The translations under genes and the position numbers were made by a program. This document shows, piece after piece, positions 21,200 to 31,690 of a DNA stretch of 43,410 nucleotides. The notes under the pieces are model-generated. The model searched no databases. It worked only from the letters and a program-made list of their open reading frames with translations, and was not told where the DNA came from. The stretch covers positions 591,357 through 634,766 of the forward strand of contig NW_003137825.1 in NCBI RefSeq assembly GCF_000003605.2, given 5' to 3'. The DNA comes from Saccoglossus kowalevskii. Taxonomy: Eukaryota; Hemichordata; Enteropneusta; Harrimaniidae. Position 1 is the first letter of the stretch. Every line of letters begins with the position of its first letter.

Positions 21200-21530
21200 C
21201 TGTAACACGTTACTGCAGTGTTCGATACTTCCCGCTTCGGAGGATTGTATTTTGTCGGTCAACACCGTGAACACCTCCTTCAAAGTGTTTACTGCTACAT
21301 GTTTTGTGAGAAAATATTATCGTAAAGTTTTAGAACACACTGAGTAGGATTTGATACAACTACGCATATTTACGGGTTGTAATTTATTGGTTTAATACAC
21401 CTTGGGCGCATTCCTGGAGTTTACTACAACCAGTTTTGGAGAAACGTACATTGGTTAAAAGTAAAACACTTTCCTTGGGAACTTCACGTTTAGTTTTCTA
21501 GGATTGTATCATCTGTATCTTGAGCAAATG
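21200..21530 (+). promoter_or_regulatory. Probable Kir promoter region and 5'UTR exon
   Basis: A consensus-like donor (CAAATG|GTATGT) at 21531 follows a 330-bp stretch that is less AT-rich than its surroundings. The Kir coding exon begins at a clear acceptor 2.9 kb downstream, so this is the nearest plausible leader exon. No TATA box is obvious. The transcription start is not determined. Confidence 0.35.
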
Positions 21531-21640
21531 GTATGTATATTTTTTTTTTAATCATTCAATAAAAATTTTCAAATAATATATTACATATTAAAAGATGAGA
21601 AAACCTAAAGAAAATAATGGTTGACTGGCATTGCAAGTTA

Positions 21641-21848
21641 CTGTAGAATACTTTATTTTCGCTTGGAATTTATTTTCGCTATTTTCGCTGAAGGGATGAT
21701 TCCGTGAAAATAAAATCCAGTGAATATACTTTTTTTCCTATATACCACATTAAACTCATGAAAAATCAGTGAAAATAAATTCCAAGCAAAACGCCCAAAA
21801 AGCCTTTTCAGCGAAAATTAATTCCAGCGAAAATAAAGTATTCCACAG
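21641..21848 (+). mobile_element. TA-flanked foldback MITE, copy 1
   Basis: 208 bp between TA dinucleotides. Terminal inverted repeats of about 40 bp start CTGTAGAATACTTTATTTTC and end with the complement, and internal modules GTGAAAATAAAATCCAGTGAA recur in alternating orientation. A TA target duplication suggests a Tc1/mariner-type mobiliser. It lies in the Kir 5'UTR intron. Confidence 0.8.
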
Positions 21849-22961
21849 TATTAAATATTTATATTATTTCCTCGGTGCCTGCTACACAATATGGATGTGC
21901 AATAAGAAAGATACAAGTATAAAGCTTGTATTCGGTTTAATATAACGGCTGCTATTTCACAGAATGATTCAAAATTCAAAATACATTGCTTGCTATGAAT
22001 GGACATTATGTGCAGCAGTCACCTGTCAGAAGAATAGACAACAACGACGTCACACTTTTAGAACATAAAAAACATGGAATTTGCCGATCAATGCGAAATT
22101 AAATTATAAACAATGTTAAGAAATGTGCGTTGATTAAGATTCCTTTTCTTATTTTTAGGAATTTATCTTATCAAAAATTCAAATTTGTCATGAAAAAAGA
22201 ATTTTAATTAACCAATTAGAAAATGTGCAATGACTCGTATTATGTGTCATGACTTCATTAATAAATATTATTAGGTTATTACAAAAACTATGCATAGAGG
22301 CAGAATGGTTGATAGATACATGAAACGATGCTATCCCATGTTGACTGAGTGTTTACTTTATGGTATTCTTGTGCCCACCTTATTGTACTATTTTCTTCCT
22401 GTTTGTTATAATTTAGAACAATACATATAGCAGCAAAAACACATCGGACACCACTTTTGCCATCAAATGTCTGTGTGCGCATTTAAGTTCAGTGAGATGA
22501 ATTTATTTCTGTCACACGCTACATTGTTGTTGCTTAGGACGTAAACAAAGAAAAGAGTTCAAATGTGATGTACATATGACGCAAATAAGAAAGGTTTTCG
22601 TAACATACTTTAATGCGTTTGTATCACATTTGAACACAATTTGGTTTCTTTGGAAGTGTTAATTTTTTTTGTTTCAGCGATGTGTTTGAATGCCGCCAAG
22701 GTCATTTATTAAGGAACGAAAAACTTGAAAACAACACGGTTTTACAGTCATAAACAAATACAATTTCGAAATGATTTTTTTTAATTCTAAGTACTTTGGA
22801 ACAGAACTGACATGGGCTTCAGTAATAACTTGCAAAGTGAAGTAATCAACCAAAATATCCCCATCGTGCGCACTTTACAACTATTCTGTATTTTACCTAT
22901 ACACCACCGTAAAAGCGCTCACATATGACGTATCAACGGTATTAAGAATCAACACACCATA

Positions 22962-23171
22962 CTGTAGAATACTTTATTTTCGCTTGGGATTAATTTTTCG
23001 CTATTTTCGCTGAAAGAATGATTCAGTGAAAATAAAATCCAGCGAATCAATTTTTTTTTTCTATAATTCACATTCAGCTTGTCAAAAATCAGTGAAAATA
23101 AATTTCATACAAAACACCCACAAAATCTTTTCAGCGAAAATTAATTCCAGCTAAAATAAAGTACTTTACAG
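22962..23171 (+). mobile_element. TA-flanked foldback MITE, copy 2
   Basis: 210 bp, same family and orientation as the copy at 21641: CTGTAGAATAC at the left, GTACTTTACAG at the right, TA on both sides. Also in the Kir 5'UTR intron. Confidence 0.8.
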
Positions 23172-23584
23172 TATACAAAAGAGCCATACATTCCAAAAAT
23201 AGGTTATTTTCATGGAACAGAATAACTCTCACACCAGCCAGATGTAGCTTTCGATTCTGAACGTGTGAAAATTTTTGTTATTGCCGAGGTCTATGTTATT
23301 TGTGTCAACTCCAAATATGCAAGTAGTGCAATCCAAGGAACAATGCTTTTTAAATTAAAAGTACCTTGGGAAATCATTGCCATGGGCATTGCAGATCGTT
23401 TTAAAACATTGTTCATTTTTTTTATTTAAATAATATTTTATTGCCAGAAGCATTCTATACCCACACAATAAGTCAAAACAAAGAACACTGACGTACAACA
23501 AAATTAGAACAGCTGAGAATTGGAAAACAATATACCCCGGTATAGATATATAAAAAAAATCTTATGGAACAAATTATTCCCTAA

Positions 23585-23787
23585 CTTTTTTATTTTCGCT
23601 TGGAATAAATTTTTGCTTATTTTCGCTAAAGGAAAAATTTAGTGAAAATAAAATCTAGCGAAAATACCTTTTTTCCTATATTTTACATTGATCTTGTAAA
23701 AATCAGTGAAAATAAAACTTCCATACAAAACACCCAAAAAGTCTTTTCAGCAAAGATTAATTCTAGCTAAAAGAACGTATACCATAG
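23585..23787 (+). mobile_element. TA-flanked foldback MITE, copy 3 (degenerate)
   Basis: Same family and orientation. The left terminal repeat is eroded (it starts near TTTTATTTTCGC), and the right end is CGTATACCATAG before TA. It is the third copy in the Kir 5'UTR intron. Confidence 0.7.
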
Positions 23788-24406
23788 TATTTAATATTAT
23801 TTCTTTACCCTGTGGTCACTGAATCAGCAAATTTAAACTTTCTCAGTCATAGTTTGATGCCAATATAAAAATAAAAATAGATTTTTGAAATAATCAAACA
23901 GACCTCCCAATTTTAAAAGCAATAAATGCGAGTCTAAAACTGAATGGAATGAGCAAATTTACTTATGATCAAAACATTATTTTTTTAAATTTGAAATATT
24001 TATATGTCACTTTGATGAAATAAAAACAGTGTGATACCTACTGGTGAGTGTACAATTAGTTGCAGATGTACAATAAAACTGCATAATGTAAACCGCCCTC
24101 TAACCAACCCACAAATATACAAAATACAAAAGTCTATTTTTATTTTTCAGAATTCTGCATACTTCCTAGTTTGTATATTAATTAGCCGGCTGTTACCTTG
24201 GAATAAAATTCAAATGAACCATAAAATTCTGTTAAAAGAGCATTTACCGCCTAATTTAAAAAAAAGAAGCTATTTTTAATTCGCAGTAACACAGTTTTGC
24301 CGGAAATCAACATTTAAATATATGGTTCAGTTGATAGATACAACAAATTAATTGTTTTTATTTTATAGAAATTTATTTGTAAAATTTATTCATTTATTTT
24401 TTTCAG

Positions 24407-24431
24407 GTGTGAGGCGTATTGACTAGTAAAT
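24407..24431 (+). other. Kir 5'UTR part of the coding exon
   Basis: Acceptor ATTTATTTTTTTCAG ends at 24406. The 25 nt before the ATG contain an in-frame TGA four codons upstream, so translation must start at 24432. Confidence 0.7.
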
Positions 24432-25685
24432 ATGACAAATACATCTAGTAAGAGTGACTTACAAGTTAAATGCAATCACTTGGATCTCAGGGAATCGGCA
24501 ACACTGGTTGGAGTAACACCAATCGGTACTCCAAAACTGAAAAACAATGGTACTACCATGAAGACACATCACTGGCCAGTCAGGAGGCGCTGTATGGACA
24601 AAGATGGGAAGTGTCAGCCATCGTTTTTAAAAGAGTACAACCGTACAAACTGGCGTTATTTGTACGATATGTTTACCACGTCGGTAGATATGCCGTGGAG
24701 GTACAATCTACTCATGGTCAGTGGTGTCTTCCTGTTAAGCTGGTTGATTTTCGGAATTCTATACTACCTCATTGCAATATGGAGGGGTGATTTCAAGCAC
24801 ATTGACGACGTAAACTGGAAACCATGCTTCCGAAACTTCATCAATTTCAAATCAGCCTTCTTGTATTCAATGGAAACTCAAACGACAATTGGGTATGGTT
24901 ACCGATCACCCACGGAACACTGCGAAGAAGCCATCTTGTTAGCTCTCTTCCAAGTTATATTTGCTAATTTCTTTGAAGCTTTTATTATAAGCAGTTTCTT
25001 GGCGAAAATATCACGACCGAAGCTTCGTGCATCAACGCTTATCTTCAGCAAGACAGCGATAATTTCAGAAAGAGAAGGGAATGTCTGCTTCATGTTTAGG
25101 ATAGCGGATCTGCGAAGAAGTCAAATCGTGGAAGGGCATGTGCGTCTGTTACTGTTGAAGCATCATGTGACAGAGGAAGGTGAGGTATTGCCGCTTAAGA
25201 TGTACGACATGGACGTGGGTCACAGCACAGGTTTGGATAGAGTATTTCTCGTCTGGCCCTACACAGTGACACATATTATTGATTCCAAAAGCCCACTGCA
25301 TGAAGTATCGAAAGAGATCATGGAAAATTCAAGTTTTGAGATTATTGTCATCCTGGAAGGCATTGTGGAAGCCACAGGCACCACGACTCAGGCACGTACA
25401 TCTTATATCAACGATGAAATACGCTGGGGACATCGTTTTGAGGAAGTTCTACACTTCAACGGAGAAAACTTTGATATTGACATGGACAGGTTTCACAAAA
25501 CCTATTCTGTGCACACGCCAAGATGTTCAGCAAAAGATCTCTATGCAAACCAAGATAATCATAACAGGTTTGATGACAGTGAAAGTGAAAGTGACTATGA
25601 TCCAAGAATAATCAAAAGATGGAGTCTAAAAAGAGAACCTGTTGTGTGGCAACCATTGAAACAAAACAGAGAAACAAGAATTTAA
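24432..25685 (+). CDS. Inward-rectifier potassium channel (Kir family), single coding exon
   Basis: 417 residues, full length for the family. Order of parts: cytoplasmic N-terminus with WRYLYDMFTTSVDMPWRY slide helix (74-91), TM1 about 91-115, pore helix and selectivity filter TTIGYGYR (151-158), TM2 about 166-192, then the immunoglobulin-like cytoplasmic domain. The rectification-controller position in TM2 is Glu (E182 in FFEAFII), as in Kir4.x; Kir2.1 has Asp. The cytoplasmic acidic residues matching Kir2.1 E224 and E299 are kept (VEGHVR, E234; VILEG, E309), so strong or intermediate inward rectification is expected. Basic AKISRPKLR after TM2 matches the PIP2-binding region. The C-terminus ends ETRI, a class I PDZ ligand form (T-x-Ile), while the Kir2 ER-export FCYENE is absent. 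The subfamily cannot be fixed by eye. Confidence 0.97.
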   Translation: MTNTSSKSDLQVKCNHLDLRESATLVGVTPIGTPKLKNNGTTMKTHHWPVRRRCMDKDGKCQPSFLKEYNRTNWRYLYDMFTTSVDMPWRYNLLMVSGVFLLSWLIFGILYYLIAIWRGDFKHIDDVNWKPCFRNFINFKSAFLYSMETQTTIGYGYRSPTEHCEEAILLALFQVIFANFFEAFIISSFLAKISRPKLRASTLIFSKTAIISEREGNVCFMFRIADLRRSQIVEGHVRLLLLKHHVTEEGEVLPLKMYDMDVGHSTGLDRVFLVWPYTVTHIIDSKSPLHEVSKEIMENSSFEIIVILEGIVEATGTTTQARTSYINDEIRWGHRFEEVLHFNGENFDIDMDRFHKTYSVHTPRCSAKDLYANQDNHNRFDDSESESDYDPRIIKRWSLKREPVVWQPLKQNRETRI

Positions 25686-25910
25686 TTGATAATTATGAAA
25701 GTCATACATAAATATATATATATATGCTGACGAGAGTTTAAAAAATGTCTCAAGACTATACTGACTGATTTTCCAAAGGTGACAGAGTTAATTTTTTGTT
25801 GAATATCGCTAATACAAATTATTCATTGAACCAAACAACTGTCAACCTAGTTATTCATCAATGATTTATAACACGTGGACAACAAGCAAAACAATTTTGC
25901 ACACGGGCTC

Positions 25911-25916
25911 AATAAA
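25911..25916 (+). terminator. Candidate Kir poly(A) signal, proximal
   Basis: AATAAA 226 nt after the Kir stop. A second AATAAA is at 26625-26630, which would give a 3'UTR of about 960 nt. Confidence 0.4.
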
Positions 25917-26904
25917 TCAAAAATGGCAAAAGCCGAACAAATAACGAAGCTTGATCACACGTGTATCAGAATAGAGAGACCAGTAACTTTTTAATTTGAG
26001 TCCAAATTTCCAGGACTCATTACTTGGGCAATTATGAAAATTTATTGAATGGTTTTGTATATTGACATTTCTTAAAAAAAAAAAATGTGGGATATCAGAT
26101 GGAAGAGCAAATGTGATATTAAAATTGTAAGCTGTATATACTTATAAAGGTCCGATGTGAGTTATGTTCATTTCTTTGATATTTATCACTAAACTCAACT
26201 CTAAATTTAGGAATATTTTATACATTTTAATATAATGGTTGAATTCCTAGGCAAATTGAATTCTTTCATTTTCGGACTAAAATATATTTCTTCAATGACA
26301 TTTGGCAACAAATACTGACTTGCTGAAGAAAACAAGATACTATCAGTTGATATAATTTCACAGTTAATTATTCATCTATTTATAATAGGTACATGTAGAT
26401 AAGAGAGAAAGGCTGGAAAAAAATTCTGGTCATGTGGTATACACAGAAATGGTTCAGTATTGTGAAATGTTACTGTGAAAATCAGTATTTTTTGTATTTA
26501 ATATAAATAATTTGCATAAATAATTTGCCCCCTCCCAAATGTGTTATGACCATTTTAAATTTAAACATATTAATTTTTTTGTTTGGCCTAAACTTCACTT
26601 TAAATTGTAATTTCTTTATGTTATAATAAAGTACCGTATACTGATTGTTATGTTATGATATTGCTCTTGATTTCTATCATATATATATGAGTAGGGTCTC
26701 TGAATAGCGGATGGTTATACAATGAAAGACCCAGGGCTGTGATTCTGTTATAACCATTGTCACAACTTTGGTCTGCAGCTTTTCTCGCACTTCCCTCACG
26801 TCACAGGTTTATGGAATGATGTGTTTAAAGGTTCCACACCAAGTAGATTTCGAATCACAGTATTAGGTCAAAGAATTAATCTATGTAATCCAACTTTCAC
26901 CATG

Positions 26905-28060
26905 TTATGCTGCGGATTTGTCTAATTATGCACATTCATCAAGTTATATGCTGTGGATTTGTCTTATGATGTTCATTCATTTTGTTATGCTGTAGATTAG
27001 TCTTATTATGCACATTCATCATGCTATGCTGCCGATTTGTCTAATTATGCACATTCATCAAGTTATATGCTGCCGATTTGTCTAATTATGCACATTCATC
27101 ATGTTATATGCTGTGGATTTGTCTTATGATGTTCATTCATCATGTTATGCTGTAGATTAGTCTTATGATGCGTTTTCATCATGCTATGCTGCCGATTTGT
27201 CTAATTATGCACATTCATCATGTTATATGCTGTGGATTTGTCTTATGATGTGCATTCATCTTATTATGCTGTAGATTTGTCTAATTATGCACATTCATCA
27301 AGTTATATGCTGCCGATTTGTCTAATTATGCACATTCATCATGTTATATGCTGTGGATTTGTCTTATGATGTTCATTCATCTTGTTATGCTGTAGATTAG
27401 TCTTATGATGCGTTTTCATCATGCTATGCTGCCGATTTGTCTAATTATGCACATTCATCAAGTTATATGCTGCCGATTTGTCTAATTATGCACATTCATC
27501 ATGTTATATGCTGTAGATTAGTCTTATGATGCGTTTTCATCATGCTATGCTGCCGATTTGTCTAATTATGCACATTCATCATGTTATATGCTGTGGATTT
27601 GTCTTATGATGTGCATTCATCTTATTATGCTGTAGATTAGTCTTATGATGTGTTTCATCATGTTATATGCTGTGGATTTGTCTTATGATGCGTTTTCATC
27701 ATGTTATGCTGTGGATTTGTCTAATCATGCACATTCATCATGTTATATGCTGTGGACTTGTCTTATGATGCCCTTTCATCATGTTATGCTGCGGATTTGT
27801 CTAATTATGCACATTCATCATGTTATATACTGTGGATTTGTCTTATGATGCCCTTTCATCATGTTATGCTGCGGATTTGTCTAATTATGCACATTCATCA
27901 TGTTATATGCTGTGGATTTGTCTTATGATGCCCTTTCATTATGTTATGCTGTGGATTTGTCTTATGATGCACATTCATCATGTTATATGTGGATTAGTCT
28001 TATGATGCGCATTCATAATGTTATGCTGTGGATTAGTCTTATGATGCATTTTCAGCATGT
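26905..28060. repeat. 39/41-nt minisatellite array
   Basis: About 28 head-to-tail monomers built on ATGCTGTGGATTTGTC, TTATGATG and CATTCATCATGTT. Monomers are 39 nt, or 41 nt when the start is ATATGCTG. Variants (CCG/TGG/TAG after GCTG; CTAATTATGCAC versus CTTATGATG) recur as ordered blocks. For example AGTTATATGCTGCCG is found at 27061, 27301 and 27461, spaced by exact multiples of 40 (240 and 160 bp). Decayed monomers continue to about 28150. Long open frames in the array are artefacts of the repeat. Confidence 0.9.
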
Positions 28061-28149
28061 TATTTGATGGATTTGTCTCGTAATTCCCCTTGACCATGTT
28101 ATACTGTACATTTTTTTTATACTGCACTTTCATTATGTTATGCTATGGA

Positions 28150-29268
28150 GTTGTTATGCAGTGTTGTTATCATGTCATGATATGTTGAATAAAATTAAAT
28201 AATGCATTCTATATTATTTTACACTGACATAAATATAGTAAATGACTTACACACATACATATTGAAATATGAATGCAATACTATTAAATTATTTTGTCTG
28301 CAAACAGCACATGTATGTATGGAAGCAAATTTGCTTTACATGATTTTATATAGTCATTCTCATTGATACATTTTGAGTGAAAATAATCACCCCTCAAATG
28401 ATTGTTGGTATCAATCTGATAAGAATTATATCCTAGTTTTGCTCTTTTTCTCATTTTTACAAATATATGTATTATCTATTTTTCATATACTTTAATAAAT
28501 GCTATTTGAATTTTAATATTATTTATTTGCTGGCAGATTTTTTAAAAGTTTCATAATCGCGAAAACCTGTAAGACATGTGGTGATAGTTAGATATATGTA
28601 GTAATAATAATACAAAATAATAAAAAAAGTATATATAGTACAATTAAAATAAAATGTACATCTAACCACAAAATGATGGAATTTGTCGTTTTGTAAAAAA
28701 ATCTGTATCAGTACTTGTTCCAAAACGTATCAGTACTCGTTAAAATTTATCTTTATAAGAAGTAAACTATGTCACCAACATTGAAACGTTATTGACGTTA
28801 CATTTAAACATGTTTCTTTGTTTACATTGGATGGAGAAGTGCTGTATCGGGAAACTAAAAGAGAATCCCATCACACAACACAAAACATTTGTCGTTGCAA
28901 TTTTGAGCTATAATCCCTAAAGCTTTAGCTGCAAAAACAATTCATATTGAACAACAATTTTTCACATGCTGGAAAGTGGGATCATTATCAATATTTAAAA
29001 TAAAGCAGCAGAAATATTTGCAATACAAGGATATGTATTTAAAACGATAATTTTCTCGAAAAGGAGAAACAACAGTGACATTCAATGTTAAGAACTGTTG
29101 CCTAGTACAAAAAACAAACAAAACAATATTTAAAAAAAATGATTGATCATAAGCAGCTCAGTATTGGATTGTCTATAGAAACTATAATATGATGGATATA
29201 CAGATAGCATGTAACATGATATGCACTACCGGGGTACTTAACTTGATGAACGCATATTATATCATGTA
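28150..29268. other. AT-rich spacer without recognisable gene
   Basis: Low-complexity A/T sequence between the minisatellite and the next MITE. I see no splice-bordered open frame, tRNA or snoRNA signature. Confidence 0.5.
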
Positions 29269-29478
29269 CTGTAAAATACTTTAATTTCGCTTGGAATTAA
29301 TTTTCGCTATTTTCACTCAAGGAATGATTCAGTGAAAATAAAATCCAGTGAATATACCTTTTTTTTCCTATAATTTACATTCAACTCATCAAAAATCAGT
29401 GAAAATAAATTCCATATAAAACAACCAAAAATTGTTTTCAGCGAAAATTAATTCCAGCTAAAATAAAGTATTTTGCAG
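29269..29478 (+). mobile_element. TA-flanked foldback MITE, copy 4
   Basis: 210 bp with TA on both sides, CTGTAAAATAC at the left end and GTATTTTGCAG at the right. Same family and orientation as the copies at 21641 and 22962. Confidence 0.8.
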
Positions 29479-29619
29479 TATTAAAAAAAGAGACTTTATA
29501 ATAAAACAAGCCATTGTGAAGCTCACAACCTCCTCTGTTTTAATTTTAATATATGACACATGAAATGTCAGTATTTATATGCTATTTTTTGTGCAAGTGC
29601 ATGTACCATTTCTAAGCTG

Positions 29620-31690
29620 TAAACAAAATGGACTGCCAGCAAATGTGCGAGTCCTAATTTAAAACCAAAAGGCTGCTTTCAGGCCATCTTGGATTGACTC
29701 GCAACACAGATCAACTTTTGTTGATGTGCTAGAACACAACTGTCTGTGAACAAAGTTTTGATCTAATTGGACAGCTTGAATTTGAGATAAAAGCAAAATT
29801 GATTTTCGTCAAACAAAATGGCCGACAGTCATCCATCCTGGATTAGATTGTGACATGAATCAACTTTATTGATACTCTACAACATAATTGTCTTTGAAAG
29901 TTTTGGACGTAAATTGGACAGTGTAAATTTGAGATATAAGCAGAATTGTGCACACACAAAAATGAAAATTGCTGTTTTTTGTGAAATAAAATGGCTGCTG
30001 GTCAGCCATATTGCATAGAGTTATAATATAAACAAATAAATATTTTCGAAAAATGAAATGACCACCAATCAGCCATTTTAATTAAAAAAAATCTGAAAAA
30101 TAATGGTTGTGCCTTGGTATGCCAACAGCTGTTACCCATATCCTAAGTTTGAACAGAATGGGCGGCACAACTTGGAGACAATGTTCTACACACATAAAAT
30201 GTAGGTTTTTTAGACTATTTTGGGTCAAATATGGACACAAATCAGCCATTTGCTATCTGAACAGAAAATACACATGAGAAATGAATGCTCCTGCATGTTT
30301 ATTATTTGCTAACTATGCAAATTAATTGAGCAGATTGATTCAAATCTAATATAAAGACACTCCCAATAAAAGATTTTTCTGGTCCAGGGATGTTTATGGG
30401 TATTGTATATAACTTTTTTTTTTGTATTAGTAAGATACAGAAAAAAATCTGATAACAGTTACATCTAATTAGTATGCAGATTTTCTAAAATTGCAAACTA
30501 TTATCATTCATTGATATATCTACACAAACATCGTGTGATTATCTAAAATTTATGCATAGAATGTTATAACTTTTATTAAATATTTGTCTATTCTAGGGAG
30601 CAAAAACAACTTGAGGCAAATTGTTATACTCTGAACAATTTGACAAGATTACCATACCTGTGCAATATGTATCAATTTAGTAGCTCAAGATTATTTCAAA
30701 GATGAGTTTGTCTTGTTTTCAACCACCACTCCACAGCAGCTTTCGCAGAGCCCATAGAAAAACATGGTACATCAGAGAGCATCCCCCCCCCCCTCTCCTG
30801 AGAATACAAGCAGCAAATATGTACAACGTTTTAACCTCTTTGAATAAACTGTTTGATATACAATGAACATGCTAAAATCAATTAATTATGCAAAATATTT
30901 GTTTGAGATGCAGAGATCAGTTCAGGACATGTGTACTAAGCTTCAATCAATTTGAGAAAATATAAACAAAACACACTGAAAATTAGGATGCAAAGTTAGC
31001 TAATTAATATGTAAAGATTAATTCCAAACTTGTATTGGACATTAAACTGAATATACAGTATGACACAGAACAAACAAGCTGAAAAAAGTTAATTAATATT
31101 GATCTACACAAGCAATATGCATGTACTTAGTTGTAATCCACTTGAGCAAACTGTTACAAACAAACAAAACAAAATGGTTAATCAGTATTTGAATTGAATA
31201 ATTAAACTGATCATGTTAGTTACAAATTATTATCACACGATCAACTGTGCAATTGTTATACATGTACCAAGTTTCAACCCATTGGAGGAAACTGTTGTTA
31301 ACGTACAGAGTAAACAATCTGAAAACAATTAATTAATATACAAATTAGCTAAGTAATATGCACATATTATTTAGAAGATATTATTAGATATTGATCTACA
31401 TAAAAAGTAATTAAGTACCAAGTTTCAATGCATTTGTGCAAAACCAATATTATAAAACTGATTGTTATGCAAATTGCCTACTTAACATGCAAAGATTTGT
31501 ATGAAAATCTAGACCTGGTTCTCATGATATAGTAGCTGTGTGGTAAGTTTCATTTCAATCCAGCCAGTGGTTGAGATCAGTGGAATACGATTTGACACAC
31601 AAACAGACACACAGAATAACAGATGGATGAACTGATGGATTGACAGACAGACAGACAGACAGATACGGTATCACATTACCTCCCATTTGT
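29620..31690. repeat. Modular interspersed repeat ending in an ACAG microsatellite
   Basis: Two kinds of degenerate module in series. Modules starting AACAAAATGG occur near 29623, 29812 and 29985. Modules with CAAGTTTCAA, TTGAGCAAACTGTTA and AATTAATTATGCAAA occur repeatedly from about 30300 to 31480. The block ends with GTGGTAAGTTTCATTTCAATC, a (GACA)n tract near 31640-31660 and ATACGGTATCACATTACCTC. Sequences with this type of end are common in invertebrate genomes. No coding capacity is left and the class is undetermined. Confidence 0.55.

Noticed and set aside
27645-28005. Overlapping plus-strand open frames of 61-67 codons with repeated CYAVDLS-like peptides
   Set aside because: They lie wholly within the 39/41-nt minisatellite. 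The peptide periodicity is the DNA repeat, and there are no splice sites or composition signals of coding.
26905-28060. CRISPR-like array (short repeats at regular spacing)
   Set aside because: The monomers are contiguous with no unique spacers, and the context is an animal genome. It is a minisatellite.
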